DNA of 15,116 nucleotides from Candidatus Zixiibacteriota bacterium (GTDB taxonomy: Bacteria; Zixibacteria; MSB-5A5; UBA10806): assembly GCA_003520965.1 (NCBI GenBank), contig DOTU01000090.1, positions 1 through 15,116 on the forward strand, given 5' to 3'. This document shows, piece by piece, positions 6,265-13,391 of the stretch (its first letter is position 1; every line of letters starts with the position of its first letter). The notes under the pieces were generated by a model. It made no database searches. It was not told the origin of the DNA and saw nothing but the letters and a program-made list of their open reading frames with translations. A program made the position numbers and the translations under genes.

Positions 6265-6302
6265 GATTGCTTCGTCCCGCTAAGGGCGGGACTCGCAATG
6301 AC
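6265..6302. repeat. Hairpin repeat of the CATTGCGAG...GAAGCAATC type
   Basis: ATTGC (6266-6270), TTC, GTCCCGC (6274-6280), loop TAAGG, GCGGGAC (6286-6292), TC, GCAAT (6295-6299), then GAC. On the minus strand it begins GTCATTGCGAG and ends GAAGCAATC. From memory, dispersed repeats with these ends occur in many unrelated bacterial genomes. Confidence 0.65.
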
Positions 6303-6332
6303 ACATCTTATCGAATTTCGTACCAACATTAC

Positions 6333-7523
6333 TTATACCTCGAATGATTCGCCCTTCTTGCTATGTTCAGGGCATTCACAAAGATCGCGCAGACGTTTGA
6401 AGGTGTAGATACCGGTGTTGTGGCCGTCGGAAAAGGAAATTGCCATTGCATAACGGCCAACAGGTTTGATATCGCTAATCTTGATATCGAGTGGAATGTG
6501 GGCCGGATCGAGTGTTCTTAAACCGGTGTCCTCATTAACGCAATTAGCGCAATGGCAATTTACGCGCAGATGATGGGGTGTATAGATACTCTGATGGCTA
6601 TCTGGCCAGCGAACATGAAGCTCACCGTTATCGGCCATCTCCACTTGCTCGGGTTCAAGGAGATTGCCTGATGCTTTCATATCGTCGATACTTTTTTCGA
6701 CCGCTTGAACGAGCGCAATGTAGGCTTTCGATGCCCCGGACTTACGGTCCTTGGCTAATACCGGGACCCCCTCCTCCCCGCTGGACATGATCGCTGGATC
6801 AAGAGGGATCGCGCCGAGGAATGGTACGTTCATCTCGATAGCCATTGTCTTACCGCCGCCTGCGCCGAAGATATCAGTTTCTTTGCCGCAATGCCGGCAG
6901 ATAAAGCCGCTCATATTTTCGACAATGCCCAGGATTGGTACGTTAACCTGCTCGAACATCTTAAGCCCTTTGCGAGCCACGCCCAACGCCACCTCTTGTG
7001 GGGTAGTGACGATGATCGCGCCGGTCAACTGCGCCTGCTGGGCGAGGGTAAGTTGCACGTCGCCGGTGCCGGGTGGGAGATCGATGAGCAGATAATCAAG
7101 CTCGCCCCAGAGAACGTTAGCGATAAACTGCTGAATCATTTTCATGGCGATCGGGGCACGCCAGATAACCGGGCCGCCACCGCCGAGGAAGAGGCCCATC
7201 GAGATGAAACTCATACCATGTCTGTTTGATGGTTGAAGCTGGCCGCCAACCACGTGGGGCGGCTCGAGCTCGGCACCAAGCATTCCCGGCTGGCTGGGGC
7301 CGTATATGTCGGCGTCCATAAGGCCAACGCTGGCGCCGGTTTCTTTGAGCGCGAAAGCCAGATTGGTGGCGACAGTGGATTTTCCCACGCCTCCTTTGCC
7401 ACTGGCAATAGCGATGATATTTTTAACACGTCCCAAGCCCGGCTCAAGGCGGCTGATACCTTCATCATTGAGATCGGCCTGGGCTGTCTGTGCCTGCGAT
7501 TTCTTGCGATTCCAAAGTGCCAT
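6333..7523 (-). CDS. mrp: Mrp/ApbC (NBP35-type) Fe-S carrier ATPase fused to a DUF971 domain
   Basis: This 396-residue cytosolic P-loop ATPase transfers Fe-S clusters to client proteins. Seen: deviant Walker A GKGGVGKS (residues 42-49), MDADIYGPSQP (69-79), the DLPPGTGDVQLT Walker B region (148-159), VENMSGFICRHCGKE with the cluster-binding CxxC at Cys209/Cys212, and IPLDPAI. Residues about 295-385 form a DUF971 domain (LHVRWPDSHQSIYTPHHLR, CHCANC at 323-328, then FSDGHNTGIYTFKRLRDLCEC). The N-terminal MIP18 (DUF59) domain common in bacterial Mrp is missing; a short linker replaces it. The ATPase-DUF971 order matches plant HCF101, which has all three domains. The minus-strand ribosome site AGAAAGG precedes ATG. 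It lies upstream of nfuA and nadA. Confidence 0.95.
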   Translation of the reverse strand: MALWNRKKSQAQTAQADLNDEGISRLEPGLGRVKNIIAIASGKGGVGKSTVATNLAFALKETGASVGLMDADIYGPSQPGMLGAELEPPHVVGGQLQPSNRHGMSFISMGLFLGGGGPVIWRAPIAMKMIQQFIANVLWGELDYLLIDLPPGTGDVQLTLAQQAQLTGAIIVTTPQEVALGVARKGLKMFEQVNVPILGIVENMSGFICRHCGKETDIFGAGGGKTMAIEMNVPFLGAIPLDPAIMSSGEEGVPVLAKDRKSGASKAYIALVQAVEKSIDDMKASGNLLEPEQVEMADNGELHVRWPDSHQSIYTPHHLRVNCHCANCVNEDTGLRTLDPAHIPLDIKISDIKPVGRYAMAISFSDGHNTGIYTFKRLRDLCECPEHSKKGESFEV

Positions 7524-7707
7524 TTATTAGACCTTTCTAAAGTTTTGCCTAATCTACGTTGTCTACGTTCAAATCGCCAAATGAATTCAACAAAAGAGTA
7601 ATAACCTCATCCATATCGATATTGAAACGATGGGAGAGAGTTGAGGGTTTCCGGGGATTTGTGGGAGGTATAATGTTAGGGTAGTCAATATTGAATTGAT
7701 TTTAAAC

Positions 7708-7733
7708 CCGGAAACCGCATGGTCCCCGGCTAC
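7708..7733 (-). repeat. REP-like hairpin with GTAG foot (CCGG family)
   Basis: CCGGAAACC (7708-7716), loop GCAT, GGTCCCCGG (7721-7729), then CTAC at 7730-7733. All nine pairs form, two as G-T wobbles. It sits in the 276-base gap between the antiporter and mrp genes, where I see no further gene or clear promoter. Confidence 0.7.
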
Positions 7734-7750
7734 GGTTTTATACCGAGGCC

Positions 7751-7782
7751 CGTCAGGAAAGGGTTCCTGACGCCGCGACTAC
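7751..7782 (-). repeat. Hairpin with offset GTAG foot (GCGTCAGGA family)
   Basis: CGTCAGGAA (7751-7759), loop AGGG, TTCCTGACG (7764-7772), then CCGCGA and CTAC at 7779-7782. The foot is six bases further out than in the other elements. The core GTCAGGA is shared with 9700-9737. It lies 17 bases beyond the end of the antiporter gene and may help end its transcript, although no T-tract follows. Confidence 0.6.
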
Positions 7783-7799
7783 AATCCGGCCCATTGCCA

Positions 7800-8942
7800 T
7801 TATTTGTAATCTATAATATCCTCCGAATGAACCGGTAGAAACCACTTTTGGGCTATGAAGGTGGGAATTACAGCGCTGGCCACAACAACCCCGATTAGCA
7901 CTGAATACTGCACCTCATTGATCAATCCTGATGATAGCCCGAATACGCTGGCAATCGTCCCAAAAGTAAGCCCGGTACTCATAAGAAGAGTGGTATAAAT
8001 ACTTCCGCCGGGAATAAATCGTTTAGCGAAGAAATAAACCCCAAGGAATTTCATCAACAACTTAATCGCGAATAAAATTATGAATAGGCCAATTGCTGAA
8101 GCGATTAATGTAAGCGAAACTTTTAGGCCGCCTACGATGAAAAATATCGGGGTTATGACTGCGTAAGCTACGGTTCTTAACCTGTTTCTTATTTCTTTAT
8201 CAGTCGCCTGGTCGGAAAAGTGCCTGGCCATTAGAAGTCCAAGCACAAAGGCAGGTAAGACGGCATGGCCGGCCCCAAGATGAGCAAAATAGATAAGAGC
8301 CAGTAGAAGAACGAAAATATATTTGATCTCTGGCTCTAATACCTTGTTTCTCAATTTGGGATTATCGAAAACCAGGTGAGAGAACCTATCTGCGAGAAAG
8401 ATGACAATAAGCGATACAACAATAAACAGTAACGTGAACAAGTTTGGTTTGGCAAATAGAATGCTTAAAGCCAGGGCGGTCCCCATATCGGTTACGAAAG
8501 TCGCTGCCATGATAAGTTTTCCAATTGGTGTCGCAGATAATCCTGTTTCTACGAGCACTGAATAAACAACCGCTAAAGATGTAGTCGAGAGGGCCGTACC
8601 GGCGATAAGAGCGGCGCGGTAGCTCCATCCCGCTATAAAATATGTAAACAAAAAAACGCCTAAAAATGGTAACAGGAATGAGAAGCCGCCAATTAGAAAG
8701 CTGGCCTTAAATTTTTCTTTGAGCAGCCTTGAGTCAATTTCGGTTCCGGCTAAAAATGTCAGAAGAACACCGCCAAAGGTAGCCAGGTAAATCATCCATT
8801 CTTGCGACTTGACTCCGGCATTCCCCGCAATAACACCTCCGATAATCTCAATGATAGCGACCGACAGCCCCAATTTCAACGATATCAAGCTTGAGATTAA
8901 GATAATAACGCCTACTACAAGAGGCACCAAATCGGGATTCAC
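7800..8942 (-). CDS. CPA2-type cation/proton antiporter (Na+/H+ exchanger family membrane domain)
   Basis: The 380-residue integral membrane protein has about eleven hydrophobic segments. Start is GTG with a strong AAGGAGG ribosome site about 6 bases away on the minus strand. Seen: GVLLTFLAGTEID (58-70), typical of transmembrane segment 3 in this family; ALIAGTALSTTSLAVVYSVL (111-130); KLIMAATFVTDMGTALALS (142-160); GHAVLPAFVLGLL. The length fits a bare exchanger domain without the TrkA-N/TrkA-C regulatory tail of Kef proteins. The ion-binding pair is Thr151-Asp152, where electrogenic members have Asp-Asp or Asn-Asp. Electroneutral exchange of Na+ or K+ for H+ is therefore my inference. The gene heads the minus-strand block and diverges from the DinB-like gene. 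Confidence 0.9.
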   Translation of the reverse strand: MNPDLVPLVVGVIILISSLISLKLGLSVAIIEIIGGVIAGNAGVKSQEWMIYLATFGGVLLTFLAGTEIDSRLLKEKFKASFLIGGFSFLLPFLGVFLFTYFIAGWSYRAALIAGTALSTTSLAVVYSVLVETGLSATPIGKLIMAATFVTDMGTALALSILFAKPNLFTLLFIVVSLIVIFLADRFSHLVFDNPKLRNKVLEPEIKYIFVLLLALIYFAHLGAGHAVLPAFVLGLLMARHFSDQATDKEIRNRLRTVAYAVITPIFFIVGGLKVSLTLIASAIGLFIILFAIKLLMKFLGVYFFAKRFIPGGSIYTTLLMSTGLTFGTIASVFGLSSGLINEVQYSVLIGVVVASAVIPTFIAQKWFLPVHSEDIIDYK

Positions 8943-9204
8943 GAATCCTCCTTATTCTATATGTTTATTTTGCAGTAGGAGTTATCAGCTATCATAGCGG
9001 TTAGAGGCGAACTCCATCACCAAAAAAAAATACTCAAAGTAGATATTATTTTTTAACCTCATTGTCAAATAAATAATAAATTCTCATACATCAATAGTTC
9101 CATTCAATGCTCAAGGGCACATCAGATTTTTAAAAAGAAGAATTATTATTTGCCTTCTCAACATTCTTCTTGTAGCTTGCCGGTGTTGTTAAGGAGGTGT
9201 CGTA

Positions 9205-9666
9205 ATGCAATATCTAAAAGAGCTATTCGGTTATAATGTGAAGTTTGCGGATGAGATCATCAAGGCTTTGAAGAAGATCGATCAGGAGAGGTTTATCGGC
9301 GAGAAGATTTCGGCTTGGGGACCGCTTCGGAATCTGGTCATGCATCTGATCGAAGTCGAGGATTACTGGATAAACAAGATTATTCAGAATAAGGATTTCC
9401 AGCCATACGATTTCGAGGATTATACCGATATCGAAACGATCGAGAAACGCTGGAAAGAGATTGATGGCGAGATCATTCTTTTCCTGGAAGGTTTAACTCC
9501 GGAGATGCTAAAAGGCGAAAGAATTGTCAAGTGGGATAAGGAATATTCATATAAATTAGAGCGGATATTGCAGCATCTATACACGCATACGGTACATACT
9601 CGTGGCCAGATAGTGGGCGGTATCAGGGCGCTTGGCGGGGATGTACCATGTGTAGACATAATATAG
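9205..9666 (+). CDS. DinB/YfiT-like four-helix metal-binding protein
   Basis: The 153-residue protein is of DinB superfamily type, putative metal-dependent enzymes including thiol-S-transferases; the substrate is unknown. The start ATG has AAGGAGG at 9191-9197 with 7-base spacing. Helix 1 carries LFGYNVKFADEIIKAL. His47 in LVMHLIEVEDYW and the C-terminal HTVHTRGQIVGGIRALGG (His128 and His131) give the expected three-His metal site, followed by the family's RGQ and LG elements. It is monocistronic by appearance: a divergent gene lies upstream and a heptamer array begins at its TAG stop. The 262-base divergent gap before it is A+T-rich and has no convincing promoter. Confidence 0.88.
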   Translation: MQYLKELFGYNVKFADEIIKALKKIDQERFIGEKISAWGPLRNLVMHLIEVEDYWINKIIQNKDFQPYDFEDYTDIETIEKRWKEIDGEIILFLEGLTPEMLKGERIVKWDKEYSYKLERILQHLYTHTVHTRGQIVGGIRALGGDVPCVDII

Positions 9667-9693
9667 TCGCGAGTCGCGAGTCGCGAGTTAAGG
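9666..9693 (+). repeat. Heptamer tandem repeat array 2 (GTCGCGA type)
   Basis: Three perfect GTCGCGA units (9666-9686) and a GTTAAGG end unit. The first G is the last base of the TAG stop of the DinB-like gene. Same GTNNYGA pattern and position after a stop as the arrays at 466 and 13298. Confidence 0.85.
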
Positions 9694-9699
9694 ACAGGA

Positions 9700-9737
9700 G
9701 CGTCAGGATGTCGTCTTAGCAGACTCCATCCTGACGC
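9700..9737. repeat. 11-bp hairpin with a nested stem in its loop
   Basis: GCGTCAGGATG (9700-9710) pairs perfectly with CATCCTGACGC (9727-9737). Inside the loop, GTCT (9713-9716) pairs with AGAC (9721-9724). ATAC follows, giving GTAT on the minus strand, a one-base variant of the GTAG foot. Shares GCGTCAGGA with the element at 7751-7782. May end the DinB-like transcript, but no T-tract follows. Confidence 0.65.
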
Positions 9738-9865
9738 ATACAAAATTAGGCAAATCCGATTTACATTCCCAGTCTCGTATTGTAACATATTGAATGATGG
9801 CCTTATACAAACAATTATTGAGGCGCCTGGCGCGCGCGGCGGGGAACAAGAGGCAATGAAAAGAG

Positions 9866-9894
9866 TTTACATTAATTGATGATTGGGGTATATT
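9866..9894 (+). promoter_or_regulatory. Sigma70-type promoter for yajC-def-fmt-rng
   Basis: TTTACA (9866-9871) and TATATT (9889-9894) each match the consensus at five of six positions, with the ideal 17-base spacing. Transcription would start near 9901, about 40 bases before the yajC start. This argues against the upstream in-frame TTG at 9883, which would precede the -10 box. Confidence 0.65.
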
Positions 9895-9939
9895 ATTTGC
9901 TTTGGTGAAAATGGATTTCAGACAGATAAAGGAGGCACT

Positions 9940-10263
9940 TTGCAGAATAGCTTAATTCTAATGGGTACGGCACAACCGGGCGGCGGAACTCCAAGCGGGG
10001 GAGCAGGCGGTGGACTATCACTAATAATCATGTTCGCCCTGATTTTCGCTTTTATGTATTTCTTTATGATCAGACCCCAGCAAAAGAAAGAAAAAACCCG
10101 TCAAAAAATGATAGCCGATCTCAAGAAGGGCGATAAGGTCTTGACCAATTCGGGGATCATCGGGACGATCTGGAATATTAAAGATAACGCTTTTGTCATA
10201 GAGGTAGACAAAGAAGTAAAAATCGAATTTATCAAAAGCGCCATTGCCGGCAAGGTGGATTAA
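9940..10263 (+). CDS. yajC: YajC, Sec translocase accessory subunit
   Basis: The 107-residue inner-membrane protein joins SecDF in the Sec holo-translocon. The start is TTG 9940, with AAAGGAGG at 9928-9935 four bases upstream. The frame opens at 9883, but that region lies over the promoter and encodes unrelated residues. Seen: a short Gly/Pro-rich N-terminus (QPGGGTPSGGAGGG), one transmembrane helix (residues about 27-43, LIIMFALIFAFMYFFMI), the family signature RPQQKKEK, then the cytoplasmic domain ADLKKGDKVLTNSGIIGTI. Usually yajC precedes secD and secF. Here def follows after 12 bases. Confidence 0.93.
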   Translation: MQNSLILMGTAQPGGGTPSGGAGGGLSLIIMFALIFAFMYFFMIRPQQKKEKTRQKMIADLKKGDKVLTNSGIIGTIWNIKDNAFVIEVDKEVKIEFIKSAIAGKVD

Positions 10264-10275
10264 GAGGTAGAAAGC

Positions 10276-10791
10276 TTGTCAGTATTACCGATTAAAATTT
10301 ATGGAGAAGAGGTTCTCCGCGAGAAAGCAAAAGCTATTGAGAATCTAAACGGCGACCTGGTCAAGTTTCTCAATGACATGAATGAGTCGATGCAGGCAGC
10401 CAAAGGGTTGGGCCTGGCGGCCAATCAGGTCGGACGTACGGTGCGGGCCTTCACAATCGATTTGAGCCATTTCGATGTGCTGGCCGAACCCAAAATTATT
10501 ATTAATCCGGAGATTATGGAAAAATCGGATCTGGTGGTAACCGGTGAGGAGGGGTGTTTGTCGTTTCCCGGCTTGTACCAAATGATCCAGCGGCCGAATA
10601 AAATTACCGTTAAGGCGCTCGATCTCGATGGCAAAGAGTATTATTACGAGGCCGAAGGGCTGGTGGCCAGGATTATGCTGCATGAGATCGATCATCTCGA
10701 TGGCGTGCTGTTTATCGATAAGCTTACCGCTGCGCAGCGCAGCCTTATTAAAAGTAAGCTTGTGAGGATTAAGGCCGGCGAAAGGGTATAA
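10276..10791 (+). CDS. def: Peptide deformylase
   Basis: A metal hydrolase that removes formyl from the N-terminal Met of new proteins as they leave the ribosome. 171 residues, standard length. The start is TTG 10276 with GAGG at 10264-10267. The N-terminus SVLPIKIYGEEVLR matches the family, so the rare start codon is well supported. Motif 1 is GLGLAANQVG (44-53), motif 2 is EEGCLSFPG with metal-binding Cys94, and motif 3 is HEIDHLDG with His136, Glu137 and His140. The residue before motif 3 is Leu where Gln is most usual. The stop overlaps the fmt start as TAATG, so the two are translationally coupled. Their products act on opposite ends of the formyl-Met cycle. Confidence 0.97.
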   Translation: MSVLPIKIYGEEVLREKAKAIENLNGDLVKFLNDMNESMQAAKGLGLAANQVGRTVRAFTIDLSHFDVLAEPKIIINPEIMEKSDLVVTGEEGCLSFPGLYQMIQRPNKITVKALDLDGKEYYYEAEGLVARIMLHEIDHLDGVLFIDKLTAAQRSLIKSKLVRIKAGERV

Positions 10792-11735
10792 TGAGGCTTG
10801 TCTTTTTGGGGACACCTAATTTTGCCTCGCAATGCCTGGAAAAGATTTTATCGAAGCATCAGGTAGCAGCCGTAGTGACCGCGCCCGATAAGCCCAAAGG
10901 ACGTGGAATGAAAGTTGAACCGTCAGAGGTAAAACTGCTGGCCCAGGAGCGCGGTTTGGATATACTCCAACCCATCAATCTCAAGGATTCGGAATTCCTT
11001 AAAAAGTTGTCATTCTACAAAGCTGACCTGTTTTGCGTGGTAGCCTTCAGGATTCTCCCCGAGGAAGTTTTCACGATGCCGCCCAAAGGGTGTATAAATC
11101 TGCATGGTTCGCTTCTGCCGAAATATCGTGGAGCGGCGCCGATTAACTGGGCGATCATTAACGGAGAGAGAGAGACTGGCCTGACGACATTTTTTATCCG
11201 TCGAGCGGTGGATACGGGTGATATAATCCTTCAAGAAAAGATTCTCATAGGCCCAGAGGAAACGTTTGGCGAGCTTTATGAGCGGATGGCTGAACTTGGG
11301 GGAGAGACTCTAATCAAGACTATCGACCTGATAGAAACCAATAGCGTATCCCTTTCAAGCCAGGATAACAATCAGGCTACGCCGGCTCCCAAATTGACAC
11401 CGGAGATTGGGAAAATTGACTGGATAATGAAAGCCGAAGCGGTGCATAACCTGGTGCGCGGGTTATCGCCCAAGCCGGGAGCATATTCATTTTTAAAGGG
11501 TAAAAAAGTAATAGTACTTCGGACTCGGCTGACCAGGCTTGACTCGGTCGGCAAAAGGCCGGGCGAAGTTTTGCAAGCCGATCCCCAAAAGGGGATTATC
11601 ATTGCTTGCGGCGAAGGAAGCGTGGAAATCCTCGAATTGAAACCGGAATCCGGTAAGGCGATAACCGGAGCGGAGTTTGTCAGAGGACATAGATTAATCG
11701 CCGGAGAGGTATTTGAACAAAGAATTGGAAACTAA
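10791..11735 (+). CDS. fmt: Methionyl-tRNA formyltransferase
   Basis: Transfers formyl from 10-formyl-tetrahydrofolate to Met-tRNAfMet for initiation. 314 residues, normal length. Seen: FLGTPNFAS (5-13), KGRGMK (36-41), NLHGSLLPKYRGAAPI (103-118) with catalytic Asn103 and His105, Asp141 in VDTGDII as the third catalytic residue, and a C-terminal tRNA-binding domain from about 205 (PKLTPEIGKIDW, then VRGLSPKPGAYSFL). The start shares one base with the def stop. The 3' end overlaps the likely rng start by 23 bases, so all three genes appear coupled. Confidence 0.97.
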   Translation: MRLVFLGTPNFASQCLEKILSKHQVAAVVTAPDKPKGRGMKVEPSEVKLLAQERGLDILQPINLKDSEFLKKLSFYKADLFCVVAFRILPEEVFTMPPKGCINLHGSLLPKYRGAAPINWAIINGERETGLTTFFIRRAVDTGDIILQEKILIGPEETFGELYERMAELGGETLIKTIDLIETNSVSLSSQDNNQATPAPKLTPEIGKIDWIMKAEAVHNLVRGLSPKPGAYSFLKGKKVIVLRTRLTRLDSVGKRPGEVLQADPQKGIIIACGEGSVEILELKPESGKAITGAEFVRGHRLIAGEVFEQRIGN

Positions 11736-13293
11736 GAAAAATTCAGAAATTTTCGTTAACGTAACCGATTATGAGACGCGAATCGGGGTAGTTGAACAAG
11801 GAAAGCTCGTGGAGCTTCTTGTAGAGCGGCCCGAAAAGGAGCGAATCGTCGGGAATATTTATAAAGGAAAAGTGACGGCAGTCCTGCCGGGGATACAGGC
11901 GGCTTTCGTCGATATCGGCATGGAGAAGGCGGGTTTCCTGCACTTCTCGGACACGTCAGATTACCAGGGCGAGAAAAATCTGCTGTTCGATATGGATTAT
12001 GTCGATGAAGAGACGCTTGATACTCCCCGGGTAACCACTCGCCGAAGATCCTCGATCATCACCGATTTTATCAAGAAAGGCCAGGAGCTTCTGGTGCAGG
12101 TGATCAAGGAGCCGATCAACAACAAAGGACCGCGCTTAACGACGCAGATCTCGCTTCCGGGACGTTATGTGGTCATGGTTCCCGGCGGGAAGCATGTGGG
12201 GATATCGAAGAAAATATCCAACGGCTCAGAGAAAAAGAGACTACGCAAAATTGTAGGCGAACTTAAGCCGCCCCATTTTGGGATTATTGTCAGAACAGTT
12301 GCCGAGGGGAAAGATCAGAAAGATTTCAAGGCTGATATGTCTTTGCTCACCAAGCTTTGGGGCAAGATGAAAAAGAAGGTCGAGGAATCGAAAGCCCCGG
12401 ATCTGGTACACAAAGAGATGGAAATTACGGGCGGAATCATTCGCGATCTATTGACTCCCGATGTTACCCGATTGGTGGTTGATAATAAGAAAGAATATCT
12501 CCAGATTATAAAATATCTGAAAGCCCTGGACCCGAGGCTTTGCTCCAGTGTTGAGTTGTATAGTGATCCGGAACCGCTTTTTGATAAATACGCAATCGAA
12601 CCAGAGATCGATAAGATGCTCGACCGGAAAGTATGGCTGAGAGGTGGGGCCAATATCGTAATCGATCAGACCGAGGCATTGGTAGCGGTCGATGTCAATA
12701 CCGGCAGACTCAGCGCCAAAGGCAAGGGTGAGGATGCTATTTACCGGGCCAATATCGAGGCTGCCCGTGAGATTGCCCGGCAGATCAGGCTGCGGGATAT
12801 CGGCGGCATATTGATTATCGATTTTATCGATATGCAAGACCGGGAAAACCGTCGAAGAGTGTACGATGAGTTCAAGAATGCCCTGTCGCACGACCGCTCC
12901 GAAAATTATATCTCGTCGATTTCAGACCTGGGTATGGTGGAGATGACACGTGAGCGGATTAGGCCGTCATTTATGCACACCTTCTCCGACTCTTGTCCTG
13001 TTTGCGGCGGAGTGGGCAGAGTGTTATCACGGGAGTCGATGGCAGTAAAGATTGAGCGCTGGTTTAAGCGAGCGGCCCCGTCCTCTCAAAGCCGGCATTA
13101 TCAGCTTGTAGCGAATCCGCAGGTGGGTGAAATTCTATTAGCTGGAAATCCCACGCGTATGAAGAACATGGAAAAAACCAGCAAGCTCAGAATCGATCTT
13201 ATTGTCGACACCTCGCTTCACCCTGAGCATTTCAAGGTTATCGATCTGGGCACCGAGGTGGATGTGACGGAGAAATTCAAAGCTCCAGCGTGA
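11713..13293 (+). CDS. rng: Ribonuclease G (RNase E/G family)
   Basis: Endoribonuclease of rRNA maturation and mRNA decay; 526 residues. S1 domain from about residue 45 (GNIYKGKVTAVLPGIQAAFVDIG) with an inserted acidic then Arg-rich segment at about 84-118. The 5'-sensor pair is Arg194-Thr195 in VRTVAEG. The DNase I-like catalytic core has Asp327 and Asn329 in VAVDVNTGR and Asp370 in IIDFIDM. The Zn-link is Cys428 and Cys431 in CPVCGG. It lacks the long RNase E tail, hence RNase G type. No ATG or GTG lies near the start. TTG 11713 (GGAGAGG close upstream) or TTG 11725 must serve, both inside the end of fmt. A heptamer array begins five bases after the stop. Confidence 0.95.
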   Translation: MNKELETKKNSEIFVNVTDYETRIGVVEQGKLVELLVERPEKERIVGNIYKGKVTAVLPGIQAAFVDIGMEKAGFLHFSDTSDYQGEKNLLFDMDYVDEETLDTPRVTTRRRSSIITDFIKKGQELLVQVIKEPINNKGPRLTTQISLPGRYVVMVPGGKHVGISKKISNGSEKKRLRKIVGELKPPHFGIIVRTVAEGKDQKDFKADMSLLTKLWGKMKKKVEESKAPDLVHKEMEITGGIIRDLLTPDVTRLVVDNKKEYLQIIKYLKALDPRLCSSVELYSDPEPLFDKYAIEPEIDKMLDRKVWLRGGANIVIDQTEALVAVDVNTGRLSAKGKGEDAIYRANIEAAREIARQIRLRDIGGILIIDFIDMQDRENRRRVYDEFKNALSHDRSENYISSISDLGMVEMTRERIRPSFMHTFSDSCPVCGGVGRVLSRESMAVKIERWFKRAAPSSQSRHYQLVANPQVGEILLAGNPTRMKNMEKTSKLRIDLIVDTSLHPEHFKVIDLGTEVDVTEKFKAPA

Positions 13294-13297
13294 AGTA

Positions 13298-13376
13298 GTA
13301 CTGAGTACTGAGTGCTGAGTGCTGAGTGAAAATAGTTTTGAGTTTCGAGTTGCGAGTTACGTGTTATGGGTTAATA
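13298..13376 (+). repeat. Heptamer tandem repeat array 3 (drifting GTNNYGA units)
   Basis: Starting four bases after the rng stop: GTACTGA twice, GTGCTGA twice, a 9-base GTGAAAATA, GTTTTGA, GTTTCGA, GTTGCGA, GTTACGT, GTTATGG, GTTAATA. Neighbouring units differ by one or two bases, so the sequence drifts along the array while the seven-base period and GT start are kept. Longest of the three arrays in the window. Confidence 0.8.
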
Positions 13377-13391
13377 GAAAGAGAAGAAACC

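Noticed and set aside
7552..7706. Minus-strand frame of about 45 codons ending shortly before mrp (ends LLLNSFGDLNVDNVD)
   Set aside because: There is no ATG until the last 22 codons and no ribosome site. It overlaps the intergenic gap and shows no family resemblance.
9062..9090. Promoter TTGTCA-17-CATACA before the DinB-like gene
   Set aside because: The -10 matches only half the consensus and the implied leader is over 100 bases.
9883..9939. Upstream TTG start for yajC
   Set aside because: It precedes the -10 box of the promoter at 9866-9894 and lacks a ribosome site. TTG 9940 has AAAGGAGG.
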